This document shows, one piece after another, positions 8,069 through 17,169 of a stretch of 56,350 nt of DNA. The position numbers were made by a program, and so were the translations under genes. Numbering within the stretch: position 1 is the first letter of the stretch; each line of letters begins with the position of its first letter. Below the pieces are notes generated by a model, which saw nothing but the letters and a program-made list of their open reading frames with translations, did no database searches and had not been told where the DNA came from. Origin of the DNA: Chloroflexi bacterium 44-23 (GTDB lineage Bacteria > Chloroflexota > Anaerolineae > Anaerolineales > Anaerolineaceae); contig MKUW01000012.1 of the NCBI GenBank assembly GCA_001899005.1, positions 1 through 56,350 of the forward strand. Direction: 5' to 3'.

Positions 8069-9862
8069 TCATGGGGTAACGGTGGCTGTTTTTGGTGGCG
8101 GTGAACCTGTTCCGGAGGGCGTTCGCGTAGTTTTTGGGGTAGACGTTGCGGTCAGCGAAGGGGTTGCACTGAAACGAAGGCTCAAAAAGGATTGAGCAGT
8201 CGCTTCCCATTGTGGCTCAATTGCCTCGGCCGGTAAGCTGAGCAATCTTTCCCAATCCTGGATTGCTACATCATTATCTAAGGCTTCGAGTGCCACCGCT
8301 CGAAAGAAAAACATGCGTGCTAATTCAGAATCTGTTTCGGCCAGTTTTTGACATTCACTTAATTGAATATAAGCATTGCCGGGTCCTCCCAATTTTAATT
8401 GGGTTTCACCGATCATCATACAAGCCTCATATAATTTCGGTCTGAGCTTAAAGGCTGTGGAAAAATCATTAAATGCCAGATCGTATTGCTCTGCACCAAA
8501 ATAGAGCTGGCCGCGCTGCATGTAAATATCGACTGCATAGCGATCGTTTTTGAGCGCTTGAGCAAACAATTGTAAGGCTTCGTCGGTATCTCCTCTGGCG
8601 GCATAAGCCTTTCCCAACCAGGCAATCGCCTGGGGATCTTCAGTCTTTGAATATTGAACGAAGACCTGTAAAGGCACTAAAGAGTCGGAAAATTGACCTG
8701 CTGCTTGAAAAGCCTGACCCAGGAAGCGATACGTCTCCAGAATGGTTTGATCTTGCTGGTTTGCCAGTTTTGCATACTCAATTGCCTGTTCATAATCTTC
8801 CTGGCTGAGCGCAATCCTTCCGAATGCGATTGAGATTAAGGGAGAATCAGGCAGATAAATGGCGGCTTCATCTAAATTTGATTTTGCATCCTGCCATTTC
8901 TTTTCTACCAATTGGACATTGGCCAATTCCAGATAGGCCTCGCCCATTTGTGAATCCAGCTTGATGGCATTTTCAAGATCGCGGGTAACCCCATCGTAGG
9001 ATTCAGGTTCAGAAAGTAACGAAATGCGTGCTCTTCCCAGGTAAGGCGGGGCGAATTGAGAATCGATTTGAATAGCTTGATTATAAGCTTCCAACGCCTC
9101 TGCTGACTGGCCATTTTGACGATAGGCTTCCCCCATCAGGTAATAAAGATCCGGTGAGTTCTTATCGGTTTGCAGTGCTTGCTTGAAATACTGGATCGAC
9201 TGCTGCCAATTGCCACTTTGATAGCGCCGAACCGCGATTTGATATGCTTCAATGATCGGATGGGGAGTACTTACATAAAGAGGAGTTGGTGTATAGGTAG
9301 CTACCAGTGCCATCCAGGGCGGGGTGGCGGTTGGATTACGCACAGTGACGGTAATTGTAGCAGTATTGGTAGCCGGGAAAGTTGGCGTGGATTGCGCTGT
9401 ACCTAAAGCGGCAACCTGCTTGTTCTGGAAGATCCAAAGTCGGTTTGAGCTAAATGCCACGATGAAAATGACAACCACAATTATCAAAGCGACCAGAGCC
9501 AGACTCATACGCAGCCAGGGCATTTTCACTTTTTCAGATTCGAGCTCAGCAATTTCAGGAATTACCCATTTGCGCTGCTGCTTCTGCAAAGGAACTCGCA
9601 ATCTATCATCTACTGGCAAGTCCCCTAACAGGATCAATCCGCGACGTGCCTCCACGTTCTGTGGATCAAATTGTAAGACCTGATTCAAACAATAGCGGCG
9701 CTCTTTATTGCTGCGCACAACGGCACTCATCCACAACCAGTAATGGGGGTTTTGTTGATTTTGCTTCAACAGACGCGTCAATAGATCTTTGGCGCGGGTA
9801 TTGTTTCCTTCTTCAATTGCCGCCAATGCTTCCTGGAAAATCTTATCTTCTGCATTGCCCAT
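8069..9862 (-). CDS. Membrane-anchored TPR protein
   Basis: The 597-residue product starts with a short TPR-like cytoplasmic section (about residues 1-60, with the pattern NPHYWLWMS). One membrane helix follows at about 115-137, then a Thr/Pro-rich linker (about 155-200). A long array of roughly nine to ten TPR units spans about 205-530, for example DLYYLMGEAYRQNGQ, and a second Thr/Pro-rich tail ends the protein. TPR arrays bind partner proteins, so a scaffolding role for the PBP-like protein encoded 19 bases downstream is plausible. No catalytic motif is seen. The start ATG has no ribosome site. A promoter with TTGTCG and TAAACT ends 9 bases before the ATG, suggesting a leaderless or nearly leaderless message. 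Confidence 0.85.
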   Translation of the reverse strand: MGNAEDKIFQEALAAIEEGNNTRAKDLLTRLLKQNQQNPHYWLWMSAVVRSNKERRYCLNQVLQFDPQNVEARRGLILLGDLPVDDRLRVPLQKQQRKWVIPEIAELESEKVKMPWLRMSLALVALIIVVVIFIVAFSSNRLWIFQNKQVAALGTAQSTPTFPATNTATITVTVRNPTATPPWMALVATYTPTPLYVSTPHPIIEAYQIAVRRYQSGNWQQSIQYFKQALQTDKNSPDLYYLMGEAYRQNGQSAEALEAYNQAIQIDSQFAPPYLGRARISLLSEPESYDGVTRDLENAIKLDSQMGEAYLELANVQLVEKKWQDAKSNLDEAAIYLPDSPLISIAFGRIALSQEDYEQAIEYAKLANQQDQTILETYRFLGQAFQAAGQFSDSLVPLQVFVQYSKTEDPQAIAWLGKAYAARGDTDEALQLFAQALKNDRYAVDIYMQRGQLYFGAEQYDLAFNDFSTAFKLRPKLYEACMMIGETQLKLGGPGNAYIQLSECQKLAETDSELARMFFFRAVALEALDNDVAIQDWERLLSLPAEAIEPQWEATAQSFLSLRFSATPSLTATSTPKTTRTPSGTGSPPPKTATVTP

Positions 9863-9871
9863 GTTGAATTG

Positions 9872-9900
9872 AGTTTAGCACAGCCGCGCAAAGACGACAA
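9872..9900 (-). promoter_or_regulatory. Promoter of the TPR/PBP-like operon
   Basis: Read on the minus strand, TTGTCG (9895-9900) and TAAACT (9872-9877) are separated by 17 bases, a standard sigma-70-type arrangement. Only 9 bases separate the -10 element from the ATG, so transcription should start about 2-3 bases before the start codon. Confidence 0.6.
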
Positions 9901-10039
9901 GTTTATGACCTGTGGAATTTGTGCGTGGATGATTGATTGAATGGAATCAGATGATTGTTGAAATTGGGATCAATTGCTCTTCATATTGCAGATCCAAGAA
10001 TCGAAGACAGGTACTTGATCGCCTGGGGTTTATGATTGA

Positions 10040-10067
10040 TTAACCGGATTGCGCTTAACGGTATAAT
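10040..10067 (+). promoter_or_regulatory. Promoter of the LysM lipoprotein gene
   Basis: A perfect TATAAT lies at 10062-10067, and a weak -35 (TTAACC at 10040-10045) lies 16 bases upstream. The ATG at 10075 is 7 bases downstream of the -10, so the start codon should sit at or next to the transcription start. No ribosome site is present. Confidence 0.55.
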
Positions 10068-10074
10068 CGCCTGT

Positions 10075-11034
10075 ATGCGAAAACAACTGAGAAAATCCTT
10101 GTTCATTTTCGTCTGGTTATTTATTCTGACTGCATTGGCTGCCTGTGTTGCTAACAGCCGCATTGAACTGCCGGAAAGCGTTAATACACCGCTAATTCCC
10201 ACCGCCAGCCTAACATCTTCTCCAACATTGAGACCTTCTCAAACCCCCACTCGTGTTGTCAGTCCAACACCACTGCCATCGCCAACTTCCACCCCGCGTA
10301 CTCATCTGGTTAAATTAGGAGAAACACTGGGTGGCATTGCCTGGACGTATGGGGTCTCTTTGGATGGGATTCTTACGCTTAATCCCGATGTGAACCCAAA
10401 CTCCATGAAAGTGGGCATCGAAATTTTGATTCCGGCTGAAACTGTAACTCCTGGAAATGAAACTCCGCAACCGACACCCATCAATATACCAATCCAGAGT
10501 TTAAATTGTTTGTCTGATTCACAGGATGGCATCTGGTGTTTTGGCTGGTTGGCCAATACTACCCAGCAATTGATGGAAAGCGCCCTGGTCACGGTCAATG
10601 TCGCTGATCTGGATGCAACCCAAGTATTTTCTGAAACCACAGTCTTGCCATTAAATCTCTTATTGCCGGATGAAAGTTTACCATTTGCTGTTTACTTTGA
10701 AGCGCCCATGCCAACGGAATTTCAATCCAGTGCTCAATTTAATTCCTCCATTCCGATAGATGCTGACCAGATTCAGTCTGAACGGATGAGTATCAAAGAC
10801 GTGGCAGTGGAATTAATGGATGGTTCAAGCGCTACCATTAAAGGCAAATATACTATTCCAGCTGAATTTTCGCAGGTATGGGTAGTGGCTGCAGCGTTGG
10901 ATCAGGATGGACAAATTATTGGTTTGAGACGCTGGCAATCATCAGATAAAGCGGTCAATGAGTTCACAATGACAGTCTATGCCGTCCGCGGAAAGATAGA
11001 AACCGTCAAGGTATTTGCTGAAGCTCAACCCTGA
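10075..11034 (+). CDS. LysM-domain lipoprotein
   Basis: The 319-residue product begins with a basic signal peptide and a lipobox (ALAAC), so it should be a lipid-anchored extracytoplasmic protein. A Thr/Pro/Ser-rich linker leads to one LysM domain at about residues 75-125 (HLVKLGETLGGIAWTYG to IEILIPAE), which normally binds peptidoglycan or other GlcNAc polymers. A second extracytoplasmic domain of about 170 residues follows, containing two Cys (LNCLSD, IWCFGW). I do not recognise it, though it resembles FxLYD-like beta domains. An ATG 13 codons upstream is in frame, but it would precede the -10 element and weaken the signal peptide. The gene ends 4 bases before the end of the convergent neighbour. 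Confidence 0.82.
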   Translation: MRKQLRKSLFIFVWLFILTALAACVANSRIELPESVNTPLIPTASLTSSPTLRPSQTPTRVVSPTPLPSPTSTPRTHLVKLGETLGGIAWTYGVSLDGILTLNPDVNPNSMKVGIEILIPAETVTPGNETPQPTPINIPIQSLNCLSDSQDGIWCFGWLANTTQQLMESALVTVNVADLDATQVFSETTVLPLNLLLPDESLPFAVYFEAPMPTEFQSSAQFNSSIPIDADQIQSERMSIKDVAVELMDGSSATIKGKYTIPAEFSQVWVVAAALDQDGQIIGLRRWQSSDKAVNEFTMTVYAVRGKIETVKVFAEAQP

Positions 11035-11038
11035 CTCG

Positions 11039-12475
11039 CTACCATGTCAGATAATGATCAATATCGCAGACTTTATCGTCGTTGGATTGATTCAAGCATA
11101 CTTGATAAGCGATCACCCTGCCGCGTTTGAGAGAAGGGAAAACAGGGAGTGTTATGCTGGTTTTTCCGAGAAGGTTGGTGGACTGACTTAATATTTTCTC
11201 TTGAGTACCATCCGGAAGGGTAAGCAACAGTGTAAAATCAACGTCAGCGACCGGTTGGCCATCTTGATTGCGTTCAATGGAGATTTCAATCTCCTGGTTT
11301 TGCTCGGTGGGAATAACCTTAAATCGCGGTGATGCTTGTAAAGTTACCGTGTCAGGTGTCAACTGAAAACGTACCACATAATCTTCGGGAAGATTACTTA
11401 CAGATAAAAATTCTTCACCAAGGGGAGCCATTCTCACCTTCTTACCACCTGTATCCGTTGGAACATAATCCAGGCAGTAATTTTGAAAACATTGGCGGTA
11501 GCTGTCACCCATTTCAAAGAACTCGCCGATTGGATCTCCCGAAAATTCACGGCCGCCATGACCGATGATGAATTTGTCAAAAACAACGGGTACATTGAAT
11601 CCATTTGCACCTGAAATGTTATAAAAAACCAATCCGGGTTTGGTAGCCCCATCTTGAGGTTTTGGCTCACTTACTTCAAAGCCCAGTAGGATAGGGACAT
11701 TCAACAAGCGAACGGTCTCAACCTGCATCGAATTGCCAATAAAGACTGCGTTTTGGTAGATCTGTTGAATCTGCCCGTTTTCCAACTGATAAGGTATGGT
11801 TAACGGTTCACCAAAAGCGGCCGGATTGTCCATTCTGGCGATCGTATCCATAAAAGGCATGTCAACACTTATGGGTATCTTTGCAATTGCACTTCCCTTG
11901 CGCGCCGGGTAGGAGCATTTGTCCTGGCATACAAATACTCCGTAGGCCAACAAATGGGCAGTGCCTTCTGGTTCATCGACCAGGCGATAGAAGCCGACAT
12001 TATCAAAAAATTGCTCCAGGCGCTGTTCTAAAGGATTGAATCGCACAGGAGTAAGTGCACGGCCTACATTTATTTCTCCGTGTAATTTCTTGTATAGAGG
12101 TTGAAATTCTTTATAAATTTCGATCGGGTCAGCGGTTTGACGACTCTCAATTAAGTCATTGATATTCAAGTATGCACCCAAAGGATACAGACTGTATCGT
12201 TGATTTGACCCATTATCAGGATTTTGGCACATCAATGCTTTTTCAGTGTATTGGCAGGTCAATTGATCCCATCCAAAACTCTCAATGATGGCCGGCCCTA
12301 ATACTTCGGTTCCCCCCAAACCGCGATAAAAATCGCGAAAGGCACGGTCGACTGGAAAAGTTGCGGAAGAATCACCGGCGGGAAGAGTGGATTCTGATAG
12401 ACCACACGCGCTTAAAATTGACGTGCAAACAAATGCCAATAATAATAAAAGGGAACATTTCGCCTGTTGCTTCAA
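11039..12475 (-). CDS. Lipoprotein of unknown function
   Basis: The 478-residue protein has a clear lipoprotein signal (LLLLLAFVCTSILSAC). The region after the lipobox has a pattern of the type RDFYRGLGGTEVLGPAI. It resembles the Gly-rich F-x-x-x-G-G-x-x-x-[FL]-G repeats seen in some secreted Chloroflexi proteins. The C-terminal third looks like an Ig-type beta domain (phrases such as QEIEISIERNQDGQPV and GKTSITLPVFP). I cannot assign a function. Translation probably starts at a TTG with GGAG seven bases upstream; no better ATG exists before the signal peptide. It is convergent with the LysM lipoprotein gene. Confidence 0.75.
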   Translation of the reverse strand: MKQQAKCSLLLLLAFVCTSILSACGLSESTLPAGDSSATFPVDRAFRDFYRGLGGTEVLGPAIIESFGWDQLTCQYTEKALMCQNPDNGSNQRYSLYPLGAYLNINDLIESRQTADPIEIYKEFQPLYKKLHGEINVGRALTPVRFNPLEQRLEQFFDNVGFYRLVDEPEGTAHLLAYGVFVCQDKCSYPARKGSAIAKIPISVDMPFMDTIARMDNPAAFGEPLTIPYQLENGQIQQIYQNAVFIGNSMQVETVRLLNVPILLGFEVSEPKPQDGATKPGLVFYNISGANGFNVPVVFDKFIIGHGGREFSGDPIGEFFEMGDSYRQCFQNYCLDYVPTDTGGKKVRMAPLGEEFLSVSNLPEDYVVRFQLTPDTVTLQASPRFKVIPTEQNQEIEISIERNQDGQPVADVDFTLLLTLPDGTQEKILSQSTNLLGKTSITLPVFPSLKRGRVIAYQVCLNQSNDDKVCDIDHYLTW

Positions 12476-12608
12476 ACCTTCACTCCGCTTACTTTCCTTT
12501 TGGTTCTATGCATGCGCCAGGCCTTTGAGAAAATCATGACCTACGTATGAAATTATATCAAATCGAGCGAATGAACACAATTAACTTCTGTGGGAGAAAA
12601 CCAGCCGC

Positions 12609-13538
12609 TTAAACAGCCCGAATACGTGGATCAGTTTCATAGGTTATTTCCAGGCCAATTTCAAGGGGAGTGCGTGGGTGAAAATTCAGTTTCTCGCGTG
12701 CCAGCGTTAAATCAGCCATCATGCGGGTAGGTCCGCCGTCATTGCGAACATTGGTAATTATTTCAGGTTGTTTTCCGCTGATCTCGATAATAAGGCGTGC
12801 CAGATTGCGGACACTGGTTTCACGGCCGCTACCCAAATTAATTGTTTGGCGATCAACTTCTTTAGCGCTGGATGCAGAGATAAGACCTTCAACAACATCA
12901 TCGATAAAGATATAATCGCGGGTCTGATTACCGTCGCCGTGAATGACGATGGTAGCATTTTGGTGAGCCTGTCTTAGAAAATATGGGATGACTGGTGGGT
13001 GAGTTCCGGGCAGTTGTTGGTTCGGGCCATACGCATTAAAAATTCGCAAACAAACCGTTTCAATACCCCACAGAGAGCCGATGCTATGCGTGTAGTATTC
13101 TGCCGCCAATTTCGAGACAGCATAAGGTGAGCGCGGATTGGGAACCGCGGTTTCCTTCACAGGTTGTTGGGGCTGATTTCCATAAATCGCACCTGATGAA
13201 GCAAGAACAACCCGTTTCACACGCATATCGCGCATGGCTTCCATTAAAGTCACGGTACCACCCACATTCACTGTGTTATATTCACGCGGATAGAGAATTG
13301 AATCGGGCACCACCACTTTTGCTGCCAGATGATAAACGCAATCTACATCCTGCAGGAGTGACCAAAGTAGTTTGCGATCGTTCACATCACCTTGATGCAG
13401 GACCACTTCTTTTGATAACGTATCAGCCTTGCCGGTGGAAAGATCATCGATTCCAATCACAGCATGGCCGCCCTTGACCAGCATGTTCGCCAGGGCAGAA
13501 CCGATAAAGCCTGCAGCACCCGTGATGAGAAATTTCAT
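12609..13538 (-). CDS. NAD-dependent sugar-nucleotide epimerase/dehydratase
   Basis: The 309-residue extended short-chain dehydrogenase has the Rossmann motif GAAGFIGS at residues 7-14, the DDLSTG segment, and the catalytic YAVSK (Tyr-x-x-x-Lys). It also has a C-terminal substrate section including GDGNQTRDYIFIDDVVEG. It most resembles UDP-glucose/UDP-GlcNAc 4-epimerases, but the exact substrate cannot be read from sequence. It stands alone on this strand. Upstream, TAAAAT (13548-13553, minus) lies 9 bases from the ATG and no ribosome site is present, so the mRNA may be leaderless. Confidence 0.88.
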   Translation of the reverse strand: MKFLITGAAGFIGSALANMLVKGGHAVIGIDDLSTGKADTLSKEVVLHQGDVNDRKLLWSLLQDVDCVYHLAAKVVVPDSILYPREYNTVNVGGTVTLMEAMRDMRVKRVVLASSGAIYGNQPQQPVKETAVPNPRSPYAVSKLAAEYYTHSIGSLWGIETVCLRIFNAYGPNQQLPGTHPPVIPYFLRQAHQNATIVIHGDGNQTRDYIFIDDVVEGLISASSAKEVDRQTINLGSGRETSVRNLARLIIEISGKQPEIITNVRNDGGPTRMMADLTLAREKLNFHPRTPLEIGLEITYETDPRIRAV

Positions 13539-13547
13539 AATCTGTTT

Positions 13548-13553
13548 ATTTTA
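13548..13553 (-). promoter_or_regulatory. -10 element immediately upstream of the epimerase gene
   Basis: TAAAAT on the minus strand ends 9 bases before the ATG at 13538, predicting a leader of about 2 bases. The matching -35 is poor, so this is a moderate call. Confidence 0.4.
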
Positions 13554-14081
13554 CCAAATAGAAAGTGTACCTGTTGAAACAAAAAGTTTTATCTGATTAA
13601 AACGAATCTTGTTAATTTTTTCCGCAATTTCCTTAGTTTCTTCAAATTCATTGAATTAACTAAACTGAATTTATAAGTATAAACCACACTGGTCAAGAGG
13701 TAAGTCAATTCTTATTCGCAAGTATAGGTTAGAGCCCATCTGAAAACGGTTTAAAGTAATTGTAGCTGTAAAGTAAAGCTTACTAACTATTTACAGATAT
13801 TGATAGATTCCGCCAGCTTATTTGGAAAGGAGAAATCGAAAGATATGCTTCAATTAATTATTGTTGCTGATGTCATTAAAGTTTGTTTAGTGATAAATTT
13901 ATTGTTAGGTGAAGATTGTGCCTGTTGGAAAGTAGGTACGGAGATTCAAATGCAATACCAATTAATCGACTTCGCAGAATAGAATGGACCACAACTTTTG
14001 CTCCTTGATTGGGAATTAGCACAAGAATGCAGCATGGTTCAAAAACTGCAAATACTCGATCTTGCAACTCAGGTTAAATGA

Positions 14082-14195
14082 ATGGAAGCTATTAATCCCT
14101 TGATGTATTTCATTGGATCGAGCAGCAAGCCGGCGGCGTACAACGAAGCGTTCAGCAGCAAGGCTGATGATTTTGACGTAAAAGCTGATCAGTAA
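14082..14195 (+). pseudogene. Short ORF, possible gene remnant
   Basis: A 37-codon frame reads M-E-A-I-N-P-L-M-Y-F-I-G-S-S-S-K-P-A-A-Y and ends KADDFDVKADQ. Its base composition is more GC-rich than its surroundings and its codon use is gene-like. It lacks a ribosome site. It may be the tail of a degraded gene or a genuine small protein; I do not recognise it. Confidence 0.3.
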
Positions 14196-14239
14196 GAAGT
14201 ATTTTTAATGCTTCGATCTGAGGGGAAATGTCAAATTGA

Positions 14240-14401
14240 TTGTGTAAATGGAAAAAATCATTATATTTCACGATCGAAATAGATGTTCAACTGGTTAAGA
14301 ATTTTCTTCCAACTAAAGATGGGAGCATTCCATTTGCCTACGATATCAACAGTGGCCAAGTAGAGAATTTTGCTGCTACCAATATTGTTAACTTCGTCTA
14401 A
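14240..14401 (+). pseudogene. Short open frame, possible gene remnant
   Basis: A 53-codon frame without an ATG carries a well-formed C-terminal half (LPTKDGSIPFAYDINSG, then NFAATNIVNFV and a stop). It lies 44 bases after the previous short frame and could belong to the same decayed gene. Function is unknown and a coding role is uncertain. Confidence 0.25.
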
Positions 14402-14526
14402 GACAGGAAAAATTATGCTCGTCAGGAGAGAATGAAGGCTTGAATAATTCAGAAGATTAACCGGTATCCAGGCCACTTCATGCTATCTTTCTTAATACTC
14501 ATTTCTCCGAACCCATTACTCCAATT

Positions 14527-14931
14527 CTAATGATTCAATTCAGTTTGGTCAGTTAATTCGCCATTAATCCATTTTTCAACCGCCGAGTCAATCGAAGTGA
14601 TACTCGACATGATTATTTTAATTCCACGATCCTGCATGTGCTGGCGAGCGCCATATCCCATTCCACCCGCAATTAAAACGTCGCAATCCATGATTGCATC
14701 AGACATACGCACATGTTTGTCTCTTGAATCTTCGTCAAAGCCATGTGGTTGATTGGGGTCATGTTGTTCGTGAGATTCCTCATTCTGAAAATTCTTATGT
14801 CCTAATTTATCACGCATTTCACGATTAATCACTTTACCATCTTCGATTGTAACGACTGCATAATGACCTGCGCGGCCAAAATGCTGACTGATTGTCTTTC
14901 CATCTTCCGTGATGATGGCAATTTTTTGCAT
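14527..14931 (-). CDS. NifB/NifX-family dinitrogenase iron-molybdenum cofactor-like protein
   Basis: The 134-residue protein has the RNase H-like NifX/NafY fold signature: IAIITEDGKTISQHFGRAGHYAVV at the N-terminus (shown here only as a landmark) and VLIAGGMGYGARQHM near residue 90. A His/Asp/Glu-rich insert (about residues 48-70, EESHEQHDPNQPHGFDED) could bind metal. Outside nitrogen fixers these proteins are common and of unclear role, probably binding metal or metal clusters. No nif genes are nearby, so a role in nitrogen fixation is not supported. AGGAG lies 7 bases before the ATG. Confidence 0.82.
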   Translation of the reverse strand: MQKIAIITEDGKTISQHFGRAGHYAVVTIEDGKVINREMRDKLGHKNFQNEESHEQHDPNQPHGFDEDSRDKHVRMSDAIMDCDVLIAGGMGYGARQHMQDRGIKIIMSSITSIDSAVEKWINGELTDQTELNH

Positions 14932-15056
14932 GAGTAGCTCCTTATGTGGTTTTTTAAAAAGTATAGTAAAAAAAGATTATGTAAATTTTAGCGCATGGTT
15001 GTCATAAATATAACACACTGAATCTGTAATTCAATAATCTGATGACACAATTTGGA

Positions 15057-15084
15057 TTGGTCATTGGACGGTTGATGCTAAAAT
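15057..15084 (+). promoter_or_regulatory. Promoter of glycerol kinase gene
   Basis: TTGGTC (15057-15062) and TAAAAT (15079-15084) are 16 bases apart. A TG dinucleotide one base before the -10 (TGC-TAAAAT) makes it an extended -10. The leader to the ATG is about 60 bases and contains a GAGG ribosome site. Confidence 0.5.
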
Positions 15085-15152
15085 TAATCGGATCAAATTA
15101 TTTAAGTCGGTGCTAAATAATTTAATTAACATTGTAATGATTGTGAGGAATT

Positions 15153-16655
15153 ATGCAACAATTTATCGCTGCGATTGACCAGGGCACAACCAGTACCCGT
15201 TGTATTATTTTTAATCATGAAGGTAAGATCATTTGCTCTGAGCAGCAAGAACATCATCAATATTTTCCCCAACCGGGATGGGTCGAGCATGATGCCAATG
15301 AGATCTGGCACCGAACACAGAATGTCTTAGCGAAAGCAATTGGGAAAAGCGGGGCTCAGAGCCGGGATATTGCTGCTGTCGGAATCACCAATCAGCGGGA
15401 AACAACCCTGGTATGGGATCGTTATAATGGAGAACCTGTCCACCCGGCCATTGTCTGGCAGGATACCCGAACCAGTCAGATTTGTAACGCACTGGCAGCA
15501 AATGGTGGCCAGGATCGTTATCGAAAGACAACCGGCCTGCCTTTGGCCACTTATTTTGCCGGACCTAAAATCCAATGGATCCTGGATAGTGATGCGACTT
15601 TACGGAAAAGAGCTGAAAGTGGCGATCTTTTGTTTGGCACCATGGACTCTTGGCTGCTTTGGAAGTTGACGGGCGGAGTGAAAGGTGGTTTGCACATGAC
15701 TGATGTCACCAATGCCTCCCGTACTCTATGCATGAATCTGGCAACTCTTGATTGGGATGATAACATTTTAGCTGACCTCAATTTACCGCGTTTGATGCTG
15801 CCATCGATTCAATCCTCCAGCCAGATTTACGGAGAAATCAAAGAAGGTGACCTTAGAGGTGTGCCGATCGCTGGCATTCTAGGCGACCAGCAAGCTGCCC
15901 TGTTTGGGCAAACCTGTTATTCAGTTGGAGAAGCCAAGAATACGTATGGTACCGGCTGTTTTATGCTTTTAAACACCGGCAGCGAGATTGTTCTTTCACG
16001 TAATGGATTGTTGACAACCGTGGCTTACAAAATCGGCGATCAGCCGGCAATTTATGCGCTTGAAGGCTCAATTGCCATCGCGGGAGCTCTGGTGCAATGG
16101 CTGCGGGATAACCTGGGGATTATCACGCGATCCGCTGATATCGAACCACTGGCACGTAGCGTTGCGGATAACGGTGGCATCTTCTTTGTACCAGCCTTTT
16201 CAGGATTGTTTGCTCCTTATTGGCGCAGTGATGCGCGCGCCATAATTGCTGGAATGACACAATATACGAACAAAGGCCACATCGCTCGGGCCGTCCTGGA
16301 GGCCACTGCCTTTCAGGTACTTGAAGTGCTGGACGCAATGAACAAGGATTCAGGCGTTGATTTGCGGGCTTTGAAAGTTGATGGCGGTATGGTGGTAAAT
16401 GATTTATTGATGCAATTCCAGGCAGATCTTCTCAATGTACCGGTTATCCGTCCATCGGTGTCGGAGACAACAGCTTTAGGTGCAGCTTATGCAGCCGGGT
16501 TGGCGGTTGGTTTTTGGACAGAGATTGAAGACCTGCGTGCAAATTGGAAAGAAGATAAACGCTGGGTATCTACTATGGAAGAAGGCAAAAGAAGAAAGTT
16601 ATATGCTGGTTGGAAAAAAGCCGTAAAGAGCACTTTCAACTGGGTTGATTCTTGA
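15153..16655 (+). CDS. glpK: Glycerol kinase
   Basis: The 500-residue FGGY-family kinase phosphorylates glycerol to sn-glycerol 3-phosphate with ATP. The N-terminal phosphate-binding loop [12 protein letters not shown], the glycerol-site segment [15 protein letters not shown], and the second-domain [10 protein letters not shown] and [11 protein letters not shown] motifs are all present. Length is normal for GlpK. GTGAGGAATT before the ATG provides a ribosome site. No glpF or glpD is next to it, so it is a single-gene unit ahead of tRNA-Lys. The assignment is firm. Confidence 0.96.
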   Translation: MQQFIAAIDQGTTSTRCIIFNHEGKIICSEQQEHHQYFPQPGWVEHDANEIWHRTQNVLAKAIGKSGAQSRDIAAVGITNQRETTLVWDRYNGEPVHPAIVWQDTRTSQICNALAANGGQDRYRKTTGLPLATYFAGPKIQWILDSDATLRKRAESGDLLFGTMDSWLLWKLTGGVKGGLHMTDVTNASRTLCMNLATLDWDDNILADLNLPRLMLPSIQSSSQIYGEIKEGDLRGVPIAGILGDQQAALFGQTCYSVGEAKNTYGTGCFMLLNTGSEIVLSRNGLLTTVAYKIGDQPAIYALEGSIAIAGALVQWLRDNLGIITRSADIEPLARSVADNGGIFFVPAFSGLFAPYWRSDARAIIAGMTQYTNKGHIARAVLEATAFQVLEVLDAMNKDSGVDLRALKVDGGMVVNDLLMQFQADLLNVPVIRPSVSETTALGAAYAAGLAVGFWTEIEDLRANWKEDKRWVSTMEEGKRRKLYAGWKKAVKSTFNWVDS

Positions 16656-16791
16656 TTTTGTTAATTTCATAGAGCGGTTTCGTAACACCTGCAACTGATT
16701 CAAAAAAACCTTTGATTGGCAGACAGTGCTTCTAGCACGATTCCTGAACAGATTCGTAAAATATACTCGGACCGATTCGGGATTGCTTTTA

Positions 16792-16819
16792 TTGACAGTG
16801 ACTTCTTTTTAGGTATAAT
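16792..16819 (+). promoter_or_regulatory. Consensus promoter of tRNA-Lys
   Basis: Perfect TTGACA (16792-16797) and perfect TATAAT (16814-16819) are separated by 16 bases. The tRNA begins 13 bases after the -10. This is the strongest promoter seen in the window and a useful reference for the sigma-70-type consensus of this genome. Confidence 0.85.
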
Positions 16820-16832
16820 TATTGCGCGAGAT

Positions 16833-16905
16833 GGCTCACTAGCTCAATTGGCAGAGCAATTGACTCTTAATCAATCGGTTCAGGGTTCAAGTCCCTGGTG
16901 AGTCA
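16833..16905 (+). tRNA. tRNA-Lys (anticodon CTT)
   Basis: The 73-base sequence folds into a complete cloverleaf. The acceptor stem is GGCTCAC with GTGAGTC (one G-U pair) and discriminator A. The D stem is GCTC/GAGC and the anticodon stem ATTGA/TCAAT. The anticodon loop CTCTTAA carries CTT at 16866-16868, and the T arm is CAGGG-TTCAAGT-CCCTG. The anticodon reads AAG lysine codons. CCA is not encoded. It has its own consensus promoter. Confidence 0.95.
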
Positions 16906-16954
16906 CTATATCGTCAAGGGGAATTAACGCCAAAACCCCGCTCATCACAGCCCA

Positions 16955-16982
16955 AGCCTGCCTTTCTGGCGGGCTCTTTGCT
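16955..16982 (+). terminator. Probable terminator after tRNA-Lys
   Basis: An 8-bp stem, AGCCTGCC (16955-16962) with GGCGGGCT (16968-16975), closes a 5-base loop and is followed by CTTT. One G-T pair is included. The T-run is short, so termination strength is uncertain. Confidence 0.5.
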
Positions 16983-17169
16983 TAAAGGGAAGTTTGCACT
17001 CTGGTGAATACTTACTGTTTGTTAATGCGCATAAATTTCTTTTCCCTAAAAGAAAAGACAATTAAAAGAATTTTTAGAATGACCAGAAAAATTTGAATTT
17101 GTATAATTTAGTTTACGTATCCCTTCATAGATAAACAAATAAGTTCCAGATGGGTGCAAGGATAAAGGC

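Larger units (their letters stand above)
13554..14526. other. Gene-poor stretch with possible gene relics
   Basis: Nearly 1 kb lies between two minus-strand genes. It is AT-rich, with no complete gene of credible length. A 60-codon plus-strand frame at 13800-13982 has no clear ribosome site or recognisable motif. Two short protein-like frames (14082-14195 and 14240-14401, plus strand) look like pieces of a decayed or very small gene and are listed separately. No RNA motif or repeat was recognised. Confidence 0.4.
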
